A stretch of 64,000 nt of DNA from Haliea sp963974125 (lineage in GTDB: Bacteria > Pseudomonadota > Gammaproteobacteria > Pseudomonadales > Halieaceae): assembly GCA_963974125.1 (NCBI GenBank), contig CAXBCH010000019.1:22469-86468 (forward strand), given 5' to 3'. This document shows positions 53,253 through 62,273 of the stretch, one piece after another. The position numbers were made by a program, and so were the translations under genes. Below the pieces are notes generated by a model, which saw nothing but the letters and a program-made list of their open reading frames with translations, was not told where the DNA came from and did not search any database. How positions within the stretch are numbered: the first letter of the stretch is position 1; each line of letters begins with the position of its first letter.

Positions 53253-53454
53253 AGACCATCCCGGCTCGAACCGAGCGGACGTCGTAATCGGGGTCGATGA
53301 GATCGCGCCCCACCAGATTGCGCAAGGCACGCTGGCGATGGCGGATAACGTATTCCCGCAACGCCCGGTCCACCATTTCGCGCCGGGTTTTGACCTTGGC
53401 GAGGGCCATGGCCTCGGTAATCAATTGATCATCAAGAACAATATTGGTACGCAT
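53239..53454 (-). CDS. vapB: VapB-type antitoxin
   Basis: A 71-residue antitoxin starting MRTNIVLDDQLITEAMALAK at 53454, with AGGAGG 8 bp upstream. A GTG three codons earlier sits on the ribosome site and is not used. The N-terminal ribbon-helix-helix resembles the VapB class with RTNIVLDDxL, and TRREMVDRALREYV forms the helix pair. The C-terminal tail would bind VapC. It likely represses its own promoter. Confidence 0.92.
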   Translation of the reverse strand: MRTNIVLDDQLITEAMALAKVKTRREMVDRALREYVIRHRQRALRNLVGRDLIDPDYDVRSVRAGMVCDPG

Positions 53455-53539
53455 GATATACACCTCCTGATGTGTGTTCTAGTCGGGGCTACCGCCTGCC
53501 ACAAGCCAGGGCAGCAAGCTCCTGACACCGTCAAACCCA

Positions 53540-54442
53540 TCAACCCAGCTGACAGGCCGTCACAAACTCCCCCAACAAGCGCAGCTCCGCCCGTCGCGGT
53601 GTCTTCCGCCGCCACATCAGGCCGATCATGCGCGCCACGTTGCGCTCGGTGAATTCGCTGACGCAGACATTGGTGCCGGAGAGGATCTGCGCATTTACCG
53701 CCATCCGTGGCAGCAGGGTGATGCCGATGCCGTTGGCCACCATCTGCACGATGGTGTTGAGGCTGGTGGCCTGGTAGGGCACGGATACATCCGAGTCGCG
53801 CAGCTTGCAGGCCTCCAGGGCGTGCTCGCGCAGGCAGTGGCCGTCCTCCAGCAGCAGCAGGCCCTCCCCTTTCAGCTGCGCGATACTCACCTTGCCGTGA
53901 CCGGCGAGTTCGTGCCCCGGCGGGCTGGCCAGCAGGAAGTCATCACCCAACAGGTCCATGGTCTCGACGCCATCGGCGGGAAACGGCAGGGCCAGCAGCA
54001 GCACATCCAGCTCACCGTGGTGGAGGGCATCCACCAGGTGCTGGCTCAGGTCTTCGCGAATGAACAATTGAAAACCGGGATGCTCCTCGCGCAGGCGGTT
54101 CAGCAGCCGCGGCAGGATAAAGGGCGCGACAGTGGGAATCACCCCCAGGCGCATCTTGCCGGCAAAGGGTTCGGAGGCGGCTTCGCAGAGGGTCACCAGA
54201 TCCTCCACCTCGCGCAGGATTTCGCCGCCCCGCCGCACCACATCCTCGCCCAGCGTGGTCAGCAGCAGCTGCCGGTTGTTGCGCTCAATCAGGGGCGTAC
54301 CCAGGGTTTCTTCCAGCTCGATGATGCCGGCGCTGAGGGTGGACTGGGATACATGACAGGCCCTGGCAGCCTGTCCAAAATGCCCGTGTTCCGCCACCGC
54401 ACAGAGGTAGCGCAGCTGTTTCAGGGTCGGTTGTCGGCTCAT
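53540..54442 (-). CDS. oxyR: Hydrogen peroxide-inducible LysR-type regulator OxyR
   Basis: Peroxide sensor and activator, 300 residues from the ATG at 54442. The N-terminal helix-turn-helix (TLKQLRYLCAVAEHGHFGQA, VSQSTLSAGI) precedes the effector domain. The redox cysteines are Cys203 and Cys212 (LLLEDGHCLREHALEACKL), nine residues apart as in E. coli OxyR (199 and 208). Threonine/histidine contacts such as VIPTVAPFILP are also conserved. The gene is divergent from a rubrerythrin module, which it may control. Confidence 0.94.
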   Translation of the reverse strand: MSRQPTLKQLRYLCAVAEHGHFGQAARACHVSQSTLSAGIIELEETLGTPLIERNNRQLLLTTLGEDVVRRGGEILREVEDLVTLCEAASEPFAGKMRLGVIPTVAPFILPRLLNRLREEHPGFQLFIREDLSQHLVDALHHGELDVLLLALPFPADGVETMDLLGDDFLLASPPGHELAGHGKVSIAQLKGEGLLLLEDGHCLREHALEACKLRDSDVSVPYQATSLNTIVQMVANGIGITLLPRMAVNAQILSGTNVCVSEFTERNVARMIGLMWRRKTPRRAELRLLGEFVTACQLG

Positions 54443-54463
54443 GCACCCCAATCGCTTTTGTCG

Positions 54464-54478
54464 ATTAAAGTTGCTAAT
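54464..54478. promoter_or_regulatory. Possible OxyR/LysR-type dyad between oxyR and rubrerythrin
   Basis: ATTA-N7-TAAT has the spacing of an OxyR half-site pair (ATAG-N7-CTAT), and the 125-bp gap is otherwise AT-rich. The expected second pair 22 bp further on is not clear, so this remains a weak call. Confidence 0.35.
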
Positions 54479-54567
54479 TTTTTCTACTGGACGAATAGTA
54501 CCTGATCGTCTAGTTTTACCCAACCGCACATGTGTGCCGGATATCCAATACCAAGAGGAGAGCCAAC

Positions 54568-54987
54568 ATGTCCCTGAAAGGAAGCCAGACTGAACAGAAC
54601 CTGAAAGACGCGTTCGCGGGCGAGTCCCAGGCCAACCGTCGCTACCTGTACTTCGCTGCCAAGGCTGACGTGGAAGGCTACAACGATGTAGCCGCTGTTT
54701 TCCGCTCCACCGCCGAAGGCGAGACCGGCCACGCCCACGGCCACCTGGAGTATCTGGAAGAAACCGGTGACCCGGCGACCGGACTGCCCATTGGCGGCAC
54801 TTCCGACAACCTGAAAGCGGCGATTGCCGGCGAAACCCACGAGTACACGGACATGTACCCGGGCATGGCCAAGACCGCCCGCGACGAAGGCTTCGACGAG
54901 ATCGCGGACTGGATGGAAACCCTGGCCAAGGCCGAGCGCAGCCACGCCAACCGCTTCCAGAAGGCCCTGGACCAACTGGACGCCTGA
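54568..54987 (+). CDS. Rubrerythrin family protein (ferritin-like diiron, no rubredoxin domain)
   Basis: A 139-residue four-helix diiron protein. Iron-ligand motifs occur at FAGESQANRRYLYFAAKA, AEGETGHAHGHLEYLEETGD, AGETHEYTDMYPGMAKTA and AKAERSHANRFQKALDQL. No cysteines are present, so the C-terminal rubredoxin domain of classical rubrerythrin is missing and electrons must come from a partner. The ATG at 54568 has AGGAG 8 bp upstream. It probably reduces hydrogen peroxide to water. A terminator follows, but the next two genes complete a recurring cluster. Confidence 0.93.
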   Translation: MSLKGSQTEQNLKDAFAGESQANRRYLYFAAKADVEGYNDVAAVFRSTAEGETGHAHGHLEYLEETGDPATGLPIGGTSDNLKAAIAGETHEYTDMYPGMAKTARDEGFDEIADWMETLAKAERSHANRFQKALDQLDA

Positions 54988-55046
54988 TTGCCGCGCCCGC
55001 AACAGTGCCGCGAGCCCCCCGGTTCGCGGGACAGCGCAGTACCCGG

Positions 55047-55079
55047 AACGGGTTCGTAGCTCCCTGCGAGCCCGTTTTT
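55047..55079 (+). terminator. Rho-independent terminator after rubrerythrin gene
   Basis: AACGGGTTCG (55047-55056) pairs with CGAGCCCGTT (55067-55076, one G-U pair), with a 10-nt loop and a T-run. A second GC-rich stem (55008-55029) precedes it. It may be partial, allowing some readthrough into the Fe-S gene 32 bp on. Confidence 0.75.
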
Positions 55080-55110
55080 CATACCTGATACCAGTGGACG
55101 AGGACTTGCC

Positions 55111-56433
55111 GTGAGAGAAGGAAGCCTGGAAGCACCTACCCGACACGCCGTCGAGTGGCGCACGGACGATTTCTGGGACCAGGACAAGCTGGACGCGGAA
55201 CTGGAGCGGGTCTACGACATCTGCCACGGCTGCCGCCGCTGCGTCAGCCTCTGCGACAGCTTCCCCACCCTGTTCGACCTGGTGGACGAGTCCGAGACCA
55301 TGGAAGTGGATGGCGTCGCCAAAGCCGATTACCACAAGGTCGTGGAGCAGTGTTATCTCTGCGACCTCTGCTACATGACCAAGTGCCCCTACGTGCCCCC
55401 GCACGAGTGGAACGTGGATTTCCCGCACCTGATGCTGCGCGCCAAGGCGGTGCACTTCCGCAAGGAAGGTGCGCGCCTCAGGGACCGGGTGTTGACCAGC
55501 ACCGACACCACCTTCGGCCTCGCCACCATTCCCCTGGTGGATGTGACTGTCAATGCCCTGAACCGCAACAGCACCTTCCGCAAGGTACTGGAGTCCGGTT
55601 TCGGCATTCACCACGAGGCACCGGTGCCAGCGTTCCACAGCAATACCCTGCGCAAGCGGGTCAAGCCGATGGTGAAGAATCTGGAGCCCACACCAGTGGG
55701 CGACACCACCGGCAAGGTCGCCCTCTACGCCACCTGCTACGGCAACTACAACAGCCCCGAGATTGGCGAGGACTTCGTCAAGGTGTTCCAGCACAACGGC
55801 ATCCACATCGACATTGTGCCCAAGGAAAAATGCTGTGGCATGCCCAAGCTGGAACTGGGCGACCTGGAAACGGTGCAGAAACTCAAGGAAGCCAATATCC
55901 CGGTGCTTGCCAGGCTGGTGGACGAGGGCTACGACCTGGTCGCGCCCATCCCTTCCTGCGTATTGATGTACAAGCAGGAACTGCCGCTGCTGTTCCCGGA
56001 CGACGCCGATGTACTGAAAGTGAAGGCCGCCTTCTTCGACCCCTTCGAGTACCTGTGGCTGCGCCACAAGGGCGGCGCTCTCAACACCGAGTTCCCCAAT
56101 GCCATGGGCGATATCGCCTACCAGGTCGCCTGCCACCAGCGGGTGCAGAACATCGGCCTCAAGACCCGGGATGTGCTCAACCTGGTGCCGGATACCGCGG
56201 TGACCGCGCAAGAGCGCTGTTCCGGTCACGATGGCACCTACGCCATCAAGCAGGAGACCCGCGACAAGTCGGTTAAAATTGCCCGGCCGGTGGTGCGCAA
56301 GGTGGACCAGCAGGCCCCGGATCACTTCATGAGCGACTGCCCGATGGCGGCCACCCACATCGCCAATCTGTCAGAAAAGGTCGACAGGGCCGAACATCCG
56401 ATGACCCTGTTGCGCATGGCCTACGGCCTGTAA
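55111..56433 (+). CDS. Fe-S oxidoreductase with HdrD/GlpC-like CCG domains
   Basis: A 440-residue iron-sulfur protein starting at a GTG with AGGA upstream. The N-terminus has two 4Fe-4S sites, CHGCRRCVSLCDSFP and CYLCDLCYMTKCPYVPP. The C-terminal half has two CCG-type (heterodisulfide-reductase) domains, with CCGMP in EKCCGMPKLELGDL and the variant RCSGHDGTY in the second. Proteins of this type pass electrons between ferredoxin-like clusters. Beside a rubredoxin-less rubrerythrin it is the natural electron donor candidate, which is an inference from context. Confidence 0.87.
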   Translation: MREGSLEAPTRHAVEWRTDDFWDQDKLDAELERVYDICHGCRRCVSLCDSFPTLFDLVDESETMEVDGVAKADYHKVVEQCYLCDLCYMTKCPYVPPHEWNVDFPHLMLRAKAVHFRKEGARLRDRVLTSTDTTFGLATIPLVDVTVNALNRNSTFRKVLESGFGIHHEAPVPAFHSNTLRKRVKPMVKNLEPTPVGDTTGKVALYATCYGNYNSPEIGEDFVKVFQHNGIHIDIVPKEKCCGMPKLELGDLETVQKLKEANIPVLARLVDEGYDLVAPIPSCVLMYKQELPLLFPDDADVLKVKAAFFDPFEYLWLRHKGGALNTEFPNAMGDIAYQVACHQRVQNIGLKTRDVLNLVPDTAVTAQERCSGHDGTYAIKQETRDKSVKIARPVVRKVDQQAPDHFMSDCPMAATHIANLSEKVDRAEHPMTLLRMAYGL

Positions 56434-56450
56434 CGTTCAAGGAGACCACG

Positions 56451-57050
56451 ATGACACAGCTATCACGCGCCGACCTCTGGTCACTGGAAGAGTACGCGGA
56501 AGAACGCCCCCGCTTCCGGGCACAAGTGATGGAGCACAAGAAAACCCGGCAGTTGGCGCTGGGCGAGCACGCCCGCCTCTATTTCGAGGATGCCCTCACC
56601 ATCAAGTACCAGATCCAGGAAATGCTGCGCATCGAAAAGGTCTTCGACGCCGCCGGCATTGCCGAAGAGCTGGATGCCTACAACCCGCTGATTCCGGATG
56701 GCCACAACTGGAAGGCGACCTTCATGATCGAGTACAGCGATCCCGCCGAGCGGGCCACGCAGCTGGCGCAGATGATTGGTATTGAGGACAAGGTCTGGCT
56801 GCAGGTCGGCAACTGCGAAAAGGTGTACCCGGTCGCCGATGAAGATCTGGAGCGCAGCAACGACAGCAAGACCTCCTCCGTGCACTTCATGCGCTTCGAG
56901 CTGACGCCGGACATGATCACTGCGGCCAAAAACGGCGAGCCGGTCCATGCCGGCATCGACCACCCCGCCTATCCGATCGAGAAATTCGCCATCGACAGCG
57001 CTATTCGCGATTCCCTGACTGCGGATCTGACCGCCAGCGCGGTGCACTAG
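56451..57050 (+). CDS. DUF3501 family protein
   Basis: A 199-residue soluble protein (MTQLSRADLWSLEEYAEERP) with AAGGAG 8 bp before its ATG. The middle has LEEDxxTIKYQIQEMLRIEK-like sequence, and YNPLIPDGHNWKATFMIEY is the family hallmark. It matches DUF3501, a family whose members are repeatedly found with rubrerythrin and CCG-domain Fe-S proteins. Function unknown; it begins 17 bp after the Fe-S gene, so the two are co-transcribed. Confidence 0.85.
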   Translation: MTQLSRADLWSLEEYAEERPRFRAQVMEHKKTRQLALGEHARLYFEDALTIKYQIQEMLRIEKVFDAAGIAEELDAYNPLIPDGHNWKATFMIEYSDPAERATQLAQMIGIEDKVWLQVGNCEKVYPVADEDLERSNDSKTSSVHFMRFELTPDMITAAKNGEPVHAGIDHPAYPIEKFAIDSAIRDSLTADLTASAVH

Positions 57051-57059
57051 CCGCAAACC

Positions 57060-58136
57060 GTGGCAGACATCCACTCGGCGCTGGTCACCCTGGCATGGGA
57101 AGAGCCGCTGCTGGCTGCGCTGCGGCAGGCGTTGGCTCCGGCTGACGTTCATCTCGTAAACAGGCGCGATCGACGTGCGATCGCCGCAGCCCTGAAGCAG
57201 GTCGACGTCGCTTTCATTGACGGTGACGTCGATGGCCGCTATCTCCAGGCGCCCAGGTTGCAGTGGGTACACTGTGGGCACGCCGGCCTCGACCGGTCCG
57301 CCACCCCGGACATCCTGGCCAGCGGGCTGCAGGTCACTTCAGCGGCCGGTCGTTCCGCACCTGCGCTGGCAGAGCATGCGCTGCTGTTCATGCTTGCCCT
57401 GGCCTTTCGTCTGGACCGCTTTTACGAGGCGCAGCGTCAACATCGCTGGGGCATCAGCGGACAGGGAAGCTTGCAGCCGCTGCACGGTAAAACCCTGGGC
57501 ATCGTCGGGCTGGGGCACACTGGCATCGAGCTGGCACGACGCGCCAGGGCCTTCGACATGCGGGTGGTCGCCTATCGGCGCCGCAACATTGCATCGGACC
57601 GGGTGGATGAAATCTACAGCAAGGATGCGGGCGACAGCCTGGACAAGGTGCTGGGCTGCAGTGACTTCCTGGTGCTGGCCCTGCCGCTCTCGGATTCCAC
57701 CCGGCACCTCATCGGGGCACGGGAACTGGCGCGGATGAGACCCGGCTCATACCTGATCAATATAGCCCGCGGTGGCCTGGTAGACGAAGCCGCGCTGCTA
57801 CAGGCGCTGGGCAGCCAGCACCTGGCCGGCGCGGCCATAGACGTTGCAGAAGAAGAGCCGTTGCCGTCTGGCAGCCCGCTGTGGGACGCACCCAACCTGT
57901 TGATCACACCGCATTTCACACCGCGCCTGGTGGACCGCGACCGCCGCGCCCTGGAACTGCTGCTGGAAAACCTGCGCCGCTTTCGTGCCGACCAGCCGCT
58001 GCTGAACCTGCTGACGCCTGACGATGTGTGTTCGCCGCCGGGGCCCGGGGAACACCCCCGCTCTGCGCTACCGGGCGCCTTTGCCGACGCCTCCCGGGTT
58101 GGGCGGCGGTTTCGGCACTGGCTGCGCAGACGCTGA
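57060..58136 (+). CDS. D-isomer-specific 2-hydroxyacid dehydrogenase family protein
   Basis: An NAD(P)-dependent oxidoreductase, 358 residues, starting at a GTG 9 bp after DUF3501. The nucleotide fold is GKTLGIVGLGHTGIELARRA (about 143-162). Catalytic residues are Arg237 (NIARGGLVDE), Glu266 (DVAEEEPLP) and His285 (ITPHFTP). The substrate could be glyoxylate, hydroxypyruvate or a related 2-oxoacid; the sequence does not settle it. The last 69 bp are overlapped antisense by the next gene. The C-terminal 40 residues are Arg/Pro-rich and look poorly conserved. Confidence 0.9.
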   Translation: MADIHSALVTLAWEEPLLAALRQALAPADVHLVNRRDRRAIAAALKQVDVAFIDGDVDGRYLQAPRLQWVHCGHAGLDRSATPDILASGLQVTSAAGRSAPALAEHALLFMLALAFRLDRFYEAQRQHRWGISGQGSLQPLHGKTLGIVGLGHTGIELARRARAFDMRVVAYRRRNIASDRVDEIYSKDAGDSLDKVLGCSDFLVLALPLSDSTRHLIGARELARMRPGSYLINIARGGLVDEAALLQALGSQHLAGAAIDVAEEEPLPSGSPLWDAPNLLITPHFTPRLVDRDRRALELLLENLRRFRADQPLLNLLTPDDVCSPPGPGEHPRSALPGAFADASRVGRRFRHWLRRR

Positions 58137-58691
58137 CCCCGCAGCAGCCGGCAACGCATGCCGAGCCTGCTGCGCCAGCATCGCCTGCCGCAGGAAGGTG
58201 ACCGCGCGCTGTCTCTCGGCGCTGGTAAAGCGCAAGCGCCGGATTCGCGCCGCTACATTCAGTGTCAGCACATAGGGGAGATTGTGCTCGACCTCAAAAC
58301 ACGCCCGTTCAATCTGCCCGATCACGTCCTGCTCACGAAAGTACAGTCTTGCCGCCGTACCATGGGGAACCCCGCGCGCCTGCTTGAGATTCAGGTGCAT
58401 ATGGCCCGCCCCCGGACCCAGACAGTCGAACCGCATCACTTCATCGCCAAAGATCAACAGGGACGCTGCCGGCCCCTGCCGGCCCCGGGTACTGAGCCAG
58501 TACACATCGAGGGAGACACCCGGCCGGACCACTGCGCTCTCCACATCCGAGGTGCCCGGACTCGCGCGACGGCTCGGCAACGGCAACCACCCGGCGAGCA
58601 GCGCCCGCAATGGCGCCGGGGTGACAGCCCGCAGGATACGCAGCACAACCTTGCGAGCACCGGGTCTCCGTGACTGCATGGACAGCGCCAT
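58068..58691 (-). CDS. Hypothetical protein, partner of the glycosyltransferase
   Basis: A 207-residue protein with no recognised domain. The start ATG shares one base with the stop of the upstream glycosyltransferase (TGATG), so the two are translationally coupled. A basic, helical N-terminus (about 10-40) is followed by a beta-rich middle (PAASLLIFGDEVMRFDCLG), a helix-rich part, and a low-complexity Ala/Pro tail. The tail is read antisense to the dehydrogenase C-terminus. A role with the glycosyltransferase is the only lead. Confidence 0.6.
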   Translation of the reverse strand: MALSMQSRRPGARKVVLRILRAVTPAPLRALLAGWLPLPSRRASPGTSDVESAVVRPGVSLDVYWLSTRGRQGPAASLLIFGDEVMRFDCLGPGAGHMHLNLKQARGVPHGTAARLYFREQDVIGQIERACFEVEHNLPYVLTLNVAARIRRLRFTSAERQRAVTFLRQAMLAQQARHALPAAAGSASAQPVPKPPPNPGGVGKGAR

Positions 58692-59623
58692 CAGCGATAG
58701 GCCGTGGCTGTGATCCTGCCCCTGCTGAAAGCCAGGCCCATCCCGGCAATCTCCAGCCAGTGCAGGTAGGCGGCCAGACCAAGGCCATAGGGGATTCGGG
58801 CAACCGGCACATCGTAGTGCCGCCACAGGCGCAGGAGCGTCATCCAGCTCTTCAGCAACCTGCCGCCGAAGAAAACCGGAATGCTGATGGCGCCGAGACG
58901 GCACAGCCAGGCGTAGTCGATTTCGGGATCAATCTTGCGCACCATTATGCTGGCGTAGCCACTGTTGCGACGGATGTCCCGCTCCATGTCCCAGCCTTCG
59001 TAGGCGTGCACAGCCAGCATCGCGGGTTCAAAGCGCAGTTGCAGTCCGGCGCGACGCATGGATTCGGACTGCAACTTGCCACCAAAGGGACCGATGTCAT
59101 CCTGAAAGGGGTGTGCCAACAGAGCCTCACGGTTGAACCCTGCATTGTTGTTCGCCACGCCATCCGTGGTGCCGGCCTGCCCGACATCCAGATAGCCGCG
59201 ACTCAGCAAACCGAGAATGCGCTCTTTCGAATCCGGACTGTCGTACACCGTGCGGCCGCTAACCACCGCAGTATCCGGATAGCGCTCGAAAGTCGCCAGC
59301 AGATGCCGCAACCAGCCGGGAGCGGGAGCACAGTCGCCATCCAGCACACCCAAAAACTCCCCGCTCGCCAGTTTGGCAGCTTCATTTTTGAGGGCATAGG
59401 AAGACGCCACATCGAAAAAGACCACGCGCAGTCCGGGCAGCAGGGTCTGCAGATCAGCGGGCAGCGCGGCGGCAAAGGCCGAGGACTCCGCCAGCAGGTA
59501 TTCCACGGGGCCGGTGTAGTCCTGGCTTGCCAACGCCCGCAGGGTATTGCGCAGGTCATCCCAGCCCTTGTCATCACCACTGTCATAGTCCGAGACAATA
59601 ATGACGCTTGCCAATGCTGCCAT
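58691..59623 (-). CDS. Family 2 glycosyltransferase
   Basis: A 310-residue transferase from the ATG at 59623, with AGGAG upstream. The GT-A fold shows SVIIVSDYDSGDDKGWDD for the nucleotide-sugar site, the DxD metal site at Asp95-Gly-Asp97 (FLGVLDGDCAPAPGW), and NNNAGFNREALL later. The C-terminal hydrophobic segment near IPYGLGLAAYLHWLEIAGMG may associate with the membrane. The acceptor (lipid, polysaccharide or protein) is unknown, and no polysaccharide cluster is adjacent. Confidence 0.85.
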   Translation of the reverse strand: MAALASVIIVSDYDSGDDKGWDDLRNTLRALASQDYTGPVEYLLAESSAFAAALPADLQTLLPGLRVVFFDVASSYALKNEAAKLASGEFLGVLDGDCAPAPGWLRHLLATFERYPDTAVVSGRTVYDSPDSKERILGLLSRGYLDVGQAGTTDGVANNNAGFNREALLAHPFQDDIGPFGGKLQSESMRRAGLQLRFEPAMLAVHAYEGWDMERDIRRNSGYASIMVRKIDPEIDYAWLCRLGAISIPVFFGGRLLKSWMTLLRLWRHYDVPVARIPYGLGLAAYLHWLEIAGMGLAFSRGRITATAYR

Positions 59624-59693
59624 GTTGCGCGCTCCTGCTGCAGGCGCCGGGGGTGGGGCCAAGTCCCGCATTATAGCATTTCGCGGAATGTTA

Positions 59694-62273
59694 CTATGCG
59701 AGACCTGACTCCACCGTCCCCGCCGTCCCGGCCCCGCGCTTGGTCAGGCGCGTCGGCAGCGCCGTCAGCGGGTCATCCGGCCACGGGTGTTTCGGATAGC
59801 GGCCCTTCATTTCCTTTTTCACTTGCGGATACACGTTGCGCCAGAAGGTGGCGAGGTCCTGGGTTACCTGCAGCGGGCGCTGCGCCGGCGACAGCAGGTG
59901 AATCTGCAGCGGCTGGCGGCCGTCGGCGATGCGCGGGGTCTCGGCGCAGCCAAACATTTCCTGCAGCTTGACCGCCAGCACCGGCGTTGCCGGATGGTAG
60001 TCGATGGCGACACTGGAGCCCGAGGGCACCACCAGACGCTCTGGTGCCAACCGCTCCAGTTCCAGCGGCAACGGCCAGGGCAACAGCCCCTGCAGGATCT
60101 GCTTCAGGTCCAGGCGGGCAAAATCCTGCAACCGCCGCACCTGGCCCAGGTAGGGCAGCAGCCACTGCTCCAGAGTCGCCAGCAGGGCCTGGTCAGCCAG
60201 ATCCGGCCAGGGGTTGTCCGGCTGGCCCTGCTGTAGCCGGTGCAACAACTGCACCCGCGCGCGCCACTGCTGCAGGGCTGGCGTCCAGGGCAGCAACTGC
60301 AGTCCGCGGCGACGCACCAGGCTGGCCAGGGCGGTGGCCAGCGCCTCCGCGGGCAGCTGCTCGAGGGGCCGGCTTTCCAGCACCAGGCGCCCGACCCGGC
60401 GCTGGCGCTGGGCTACGAACTGCTCGCCGCGTTCATCCCACTCGGCGCGTTCCTCCAGCGTCACCAGCGGCGCCAGGATATCGTCGAAGCGGGCCGGATC
60501 GAGCGCCGTGGCACTGTAGATCCGGTCTCCGGAATCGCCGTGCGCGCCACCGATTTCCGCAGTAGCCAGCCAGCGGGCGGTACCCAGGCTATCGCCCGCG
60601 GCAACACGGGCGCTGCGGCCATTGGCCAGCTGGAAGTCACCGCCGCAGCCACCCTCCCGGGCCCGGGCGATGCGATCGGGCCAGGCACTGGCCAGCAGCA
60701 CGCCCAGGACATCCGTCGCCGGCACCCGTAGCAGCCCGCGGCGGGGCTGGTAGATTTCCGAGACAATCTGTGCGTAACGGCGGGCCTGCTGCCAGCTCCG
60801 GCGGTACCAACCCTGCAAGCTGGACGGGCAGGGCCGCTCGCCCAGCAACACCGCCAGCGTCGCCCCCAGCTCCGCACCCTGGTCGGCCAGCGGGTTGCGC
60901 TCCGCCAGCACCGCTGCCAGCAGGGCCGCCGTCTCGCGTGCATCGATGTCGCAGCCCACCAGCAGCATGTGCCCCAGGCGCGGGTGCAGCGGCATCTGTG
61001 ACAGCCGTACACCGTGGGGGGTAAGCTGCCAGCTGCCGTCCTCGCGGCCGAAGGCAGCATCGCACAGCACCAGCACGTCCAGCCCCTGTTGATAGTTCGC
61101 CGCCGGCGGCGGATCCAGCCAGGCCAACTCGGCGGGGTCCTGCACCCCCCAGGCGAGCAGCTGCAGTGCCAGCGGCGCCAGGTCCGACTGCAGAATTTCC
61201 GGGGTGCGCTGTTGCTGCAGGCGCTGGAACTGCTCCTCGCTGAACAGGCGCAGGCAGAAGCCGGGCCCAAGGCGCCCGGCCCGGCCCGCGCGCTGGGCGG
61301 CGGAGGCGCGGGAGATGCGACGGGTGGCGAGACGGGTGGTACCGGTTGCGGTATCGAACAGGGCCTGCCGCTCAAGGCCGCTGTCGATCACCGTGGTCAC
61401 GCCCTCGATAGTCAGGCTGGTCTCGGCAATGTTGGTCGCCAGTACCACCTTGCGCCGTCCCTCCGGGCAGGGTGAAATCGCCTGTTGCTGGCGTGCCAGC
61501 GGCAGGCCACCGTAGAGTGGCGCCAGGGTCACATCCGCGGGCAGCAGCGGCGTCAACTCCCGGGCAACACGGCGGATTTCAGTCTGCCCGGGCAGGAACA
61601 CCAGTACGCTGCCCGCGCGCTCCGCAAGCGCCTCGCGAATCGCTGCCACTGCCGGGGCCACTACGGATGCACCGGCAGCCAGGCCCGCGCCATGCAGCAC
61701 TTTCACAGGGTACTGGCGGCCCTCGGAGTGCAGCAGCACCGGCGCGGCCAACAAATCCGCCACCGGTACGCCCTGCAGGGTGGCCGACATCACCAGCAGC
61801 CGCAGCGGCTCCTCCCGAAACAGGGCCCGCCCCTGCAGTACCAGCGCCAGGCCCAGCTCGGAATCCAGGTTGCGCTCGTGAAACTCGTCGAAGATGACCA
61901 GGCCAACGCCGCCCAGGGCCGGATCCCGTTGCAGGCGGCGGGTCAGGATACCCTCGGTGATCACCTCGATACGGGTTGCGGGGCCGACCCTGTTTTCCAG
62001 CCGGATGCGGTAACCGACCCGGCCGCCGGGCTGTTCCCCCAGCAGCTCGGCCATGCGCGCTGCCGCAGCGCGGGCCGCCACCCGGCGCGGCTGCACCAGC
62101 AGGATCAGCTGCCCCGCCAGCCAGTCTTCCGCCAGCAATGCCAGCGGTACCAGTGTGGTCTTGCCAGCGCCCGGTGGCGCCTCCAGCACAGCATCGCTGC
62201 CCGCCGCCAAAGCCGTACGCAGCGCGGGCAGCACATCGGTGACGGGGAGGCGAGGCAAGTCGGCGAGCATCAT
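59694..62273 (-). CDS. hrpB: ATP-dependent helicase HrpB
   Basis: An 859-residue DEAH-type helicase. Walker A EAPPGAGKTTLVPLALL, the DEFH box VIFDEFHERNLDSE, SATLQG and the C-terminal RISRASAAQRAGRAGRLGPG motif are present. The later OB-like and HrpB-specific C-terminal domains (about 680-859, LPWPLPLELERLAPERLVVPSG) fit the HrpB family. The cellular role of HrpB is poorly defined. Start MMLADLPRLPVTDV at 62273. Confidence 0.95.
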   Translation of the reverse strand: MMLADLPRLPVTDVLPALRTALAAGSDAVLEAPPGAGKTTLVPLALLAEDWLAGQLILLVQPRRVAARAAAARMAELLGEQPGGRVGYRIRLENRVGPATRIEVITEGILTRRLQRDPALGGVGLVIFDEFHERNLDSELGLALVLQGRALFREEPLRLLVMSATLQGVPVADLLAAPVLLHSEGRQYPVKVLHGAGLAAGASVVAPAVAAIREALAERAGSVLVFLPGQTEIRRVARELTPLLPADVTLAPLYGGLPLARQQQAISPCPEGRRKVVLATNIAETSLTIEGVTTVIDSGLERQALFDTATGTTRLATRRISRASAAQRAGRAGRLGPGFCLRLFSEEQFQRLQQQRTPEILQSDLAPLALQLLAWGVQDPAELAWLDPPPAANYQQGLDVLVLCDAAFGREDGSWQLTPHGVRLSQMPLHPRLGHMLLVGCDIDARETAALLAAVLAERNPLADQGAELGATLAVLLGERPCPSSLQGWYRRSWQQARRYAQIVSEIYQPRRGLLRVPATDVLGVLLASAWPDRIARAREGGCGGDFQLANGRSARVAAGDSLGTARWLATAEIGGAHGDSGDRIYSATALDPARFDDILAPLVTLEERAEWDERGEQFVAQRQRRVGRLVLESRPLEQLPAEALATALASLVRRRGLQLLPWTPALQQWRARVQLLHRLQQGQPDNPWPDLADQALLATLEQWLLPYLGQVRRLQDFARLDLKQILQGLLPWPLPLELERLAPERLVVPSGSSVAIDYHPATPVLAVKLQEMFGCAETPRIADGRQPLQIHLLSPAQRPLQVTQDLATFWRNVYPQVKKEMKGRYPKHPWPDDPLTALPTRLTKRGAGTAGTVESGLA

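Noticed and set aside
52863..53454. vapBC as part of a larger mobile island
   Set aside because: No integrase, direct repeats, tRNA gene or composition break was seen around it.
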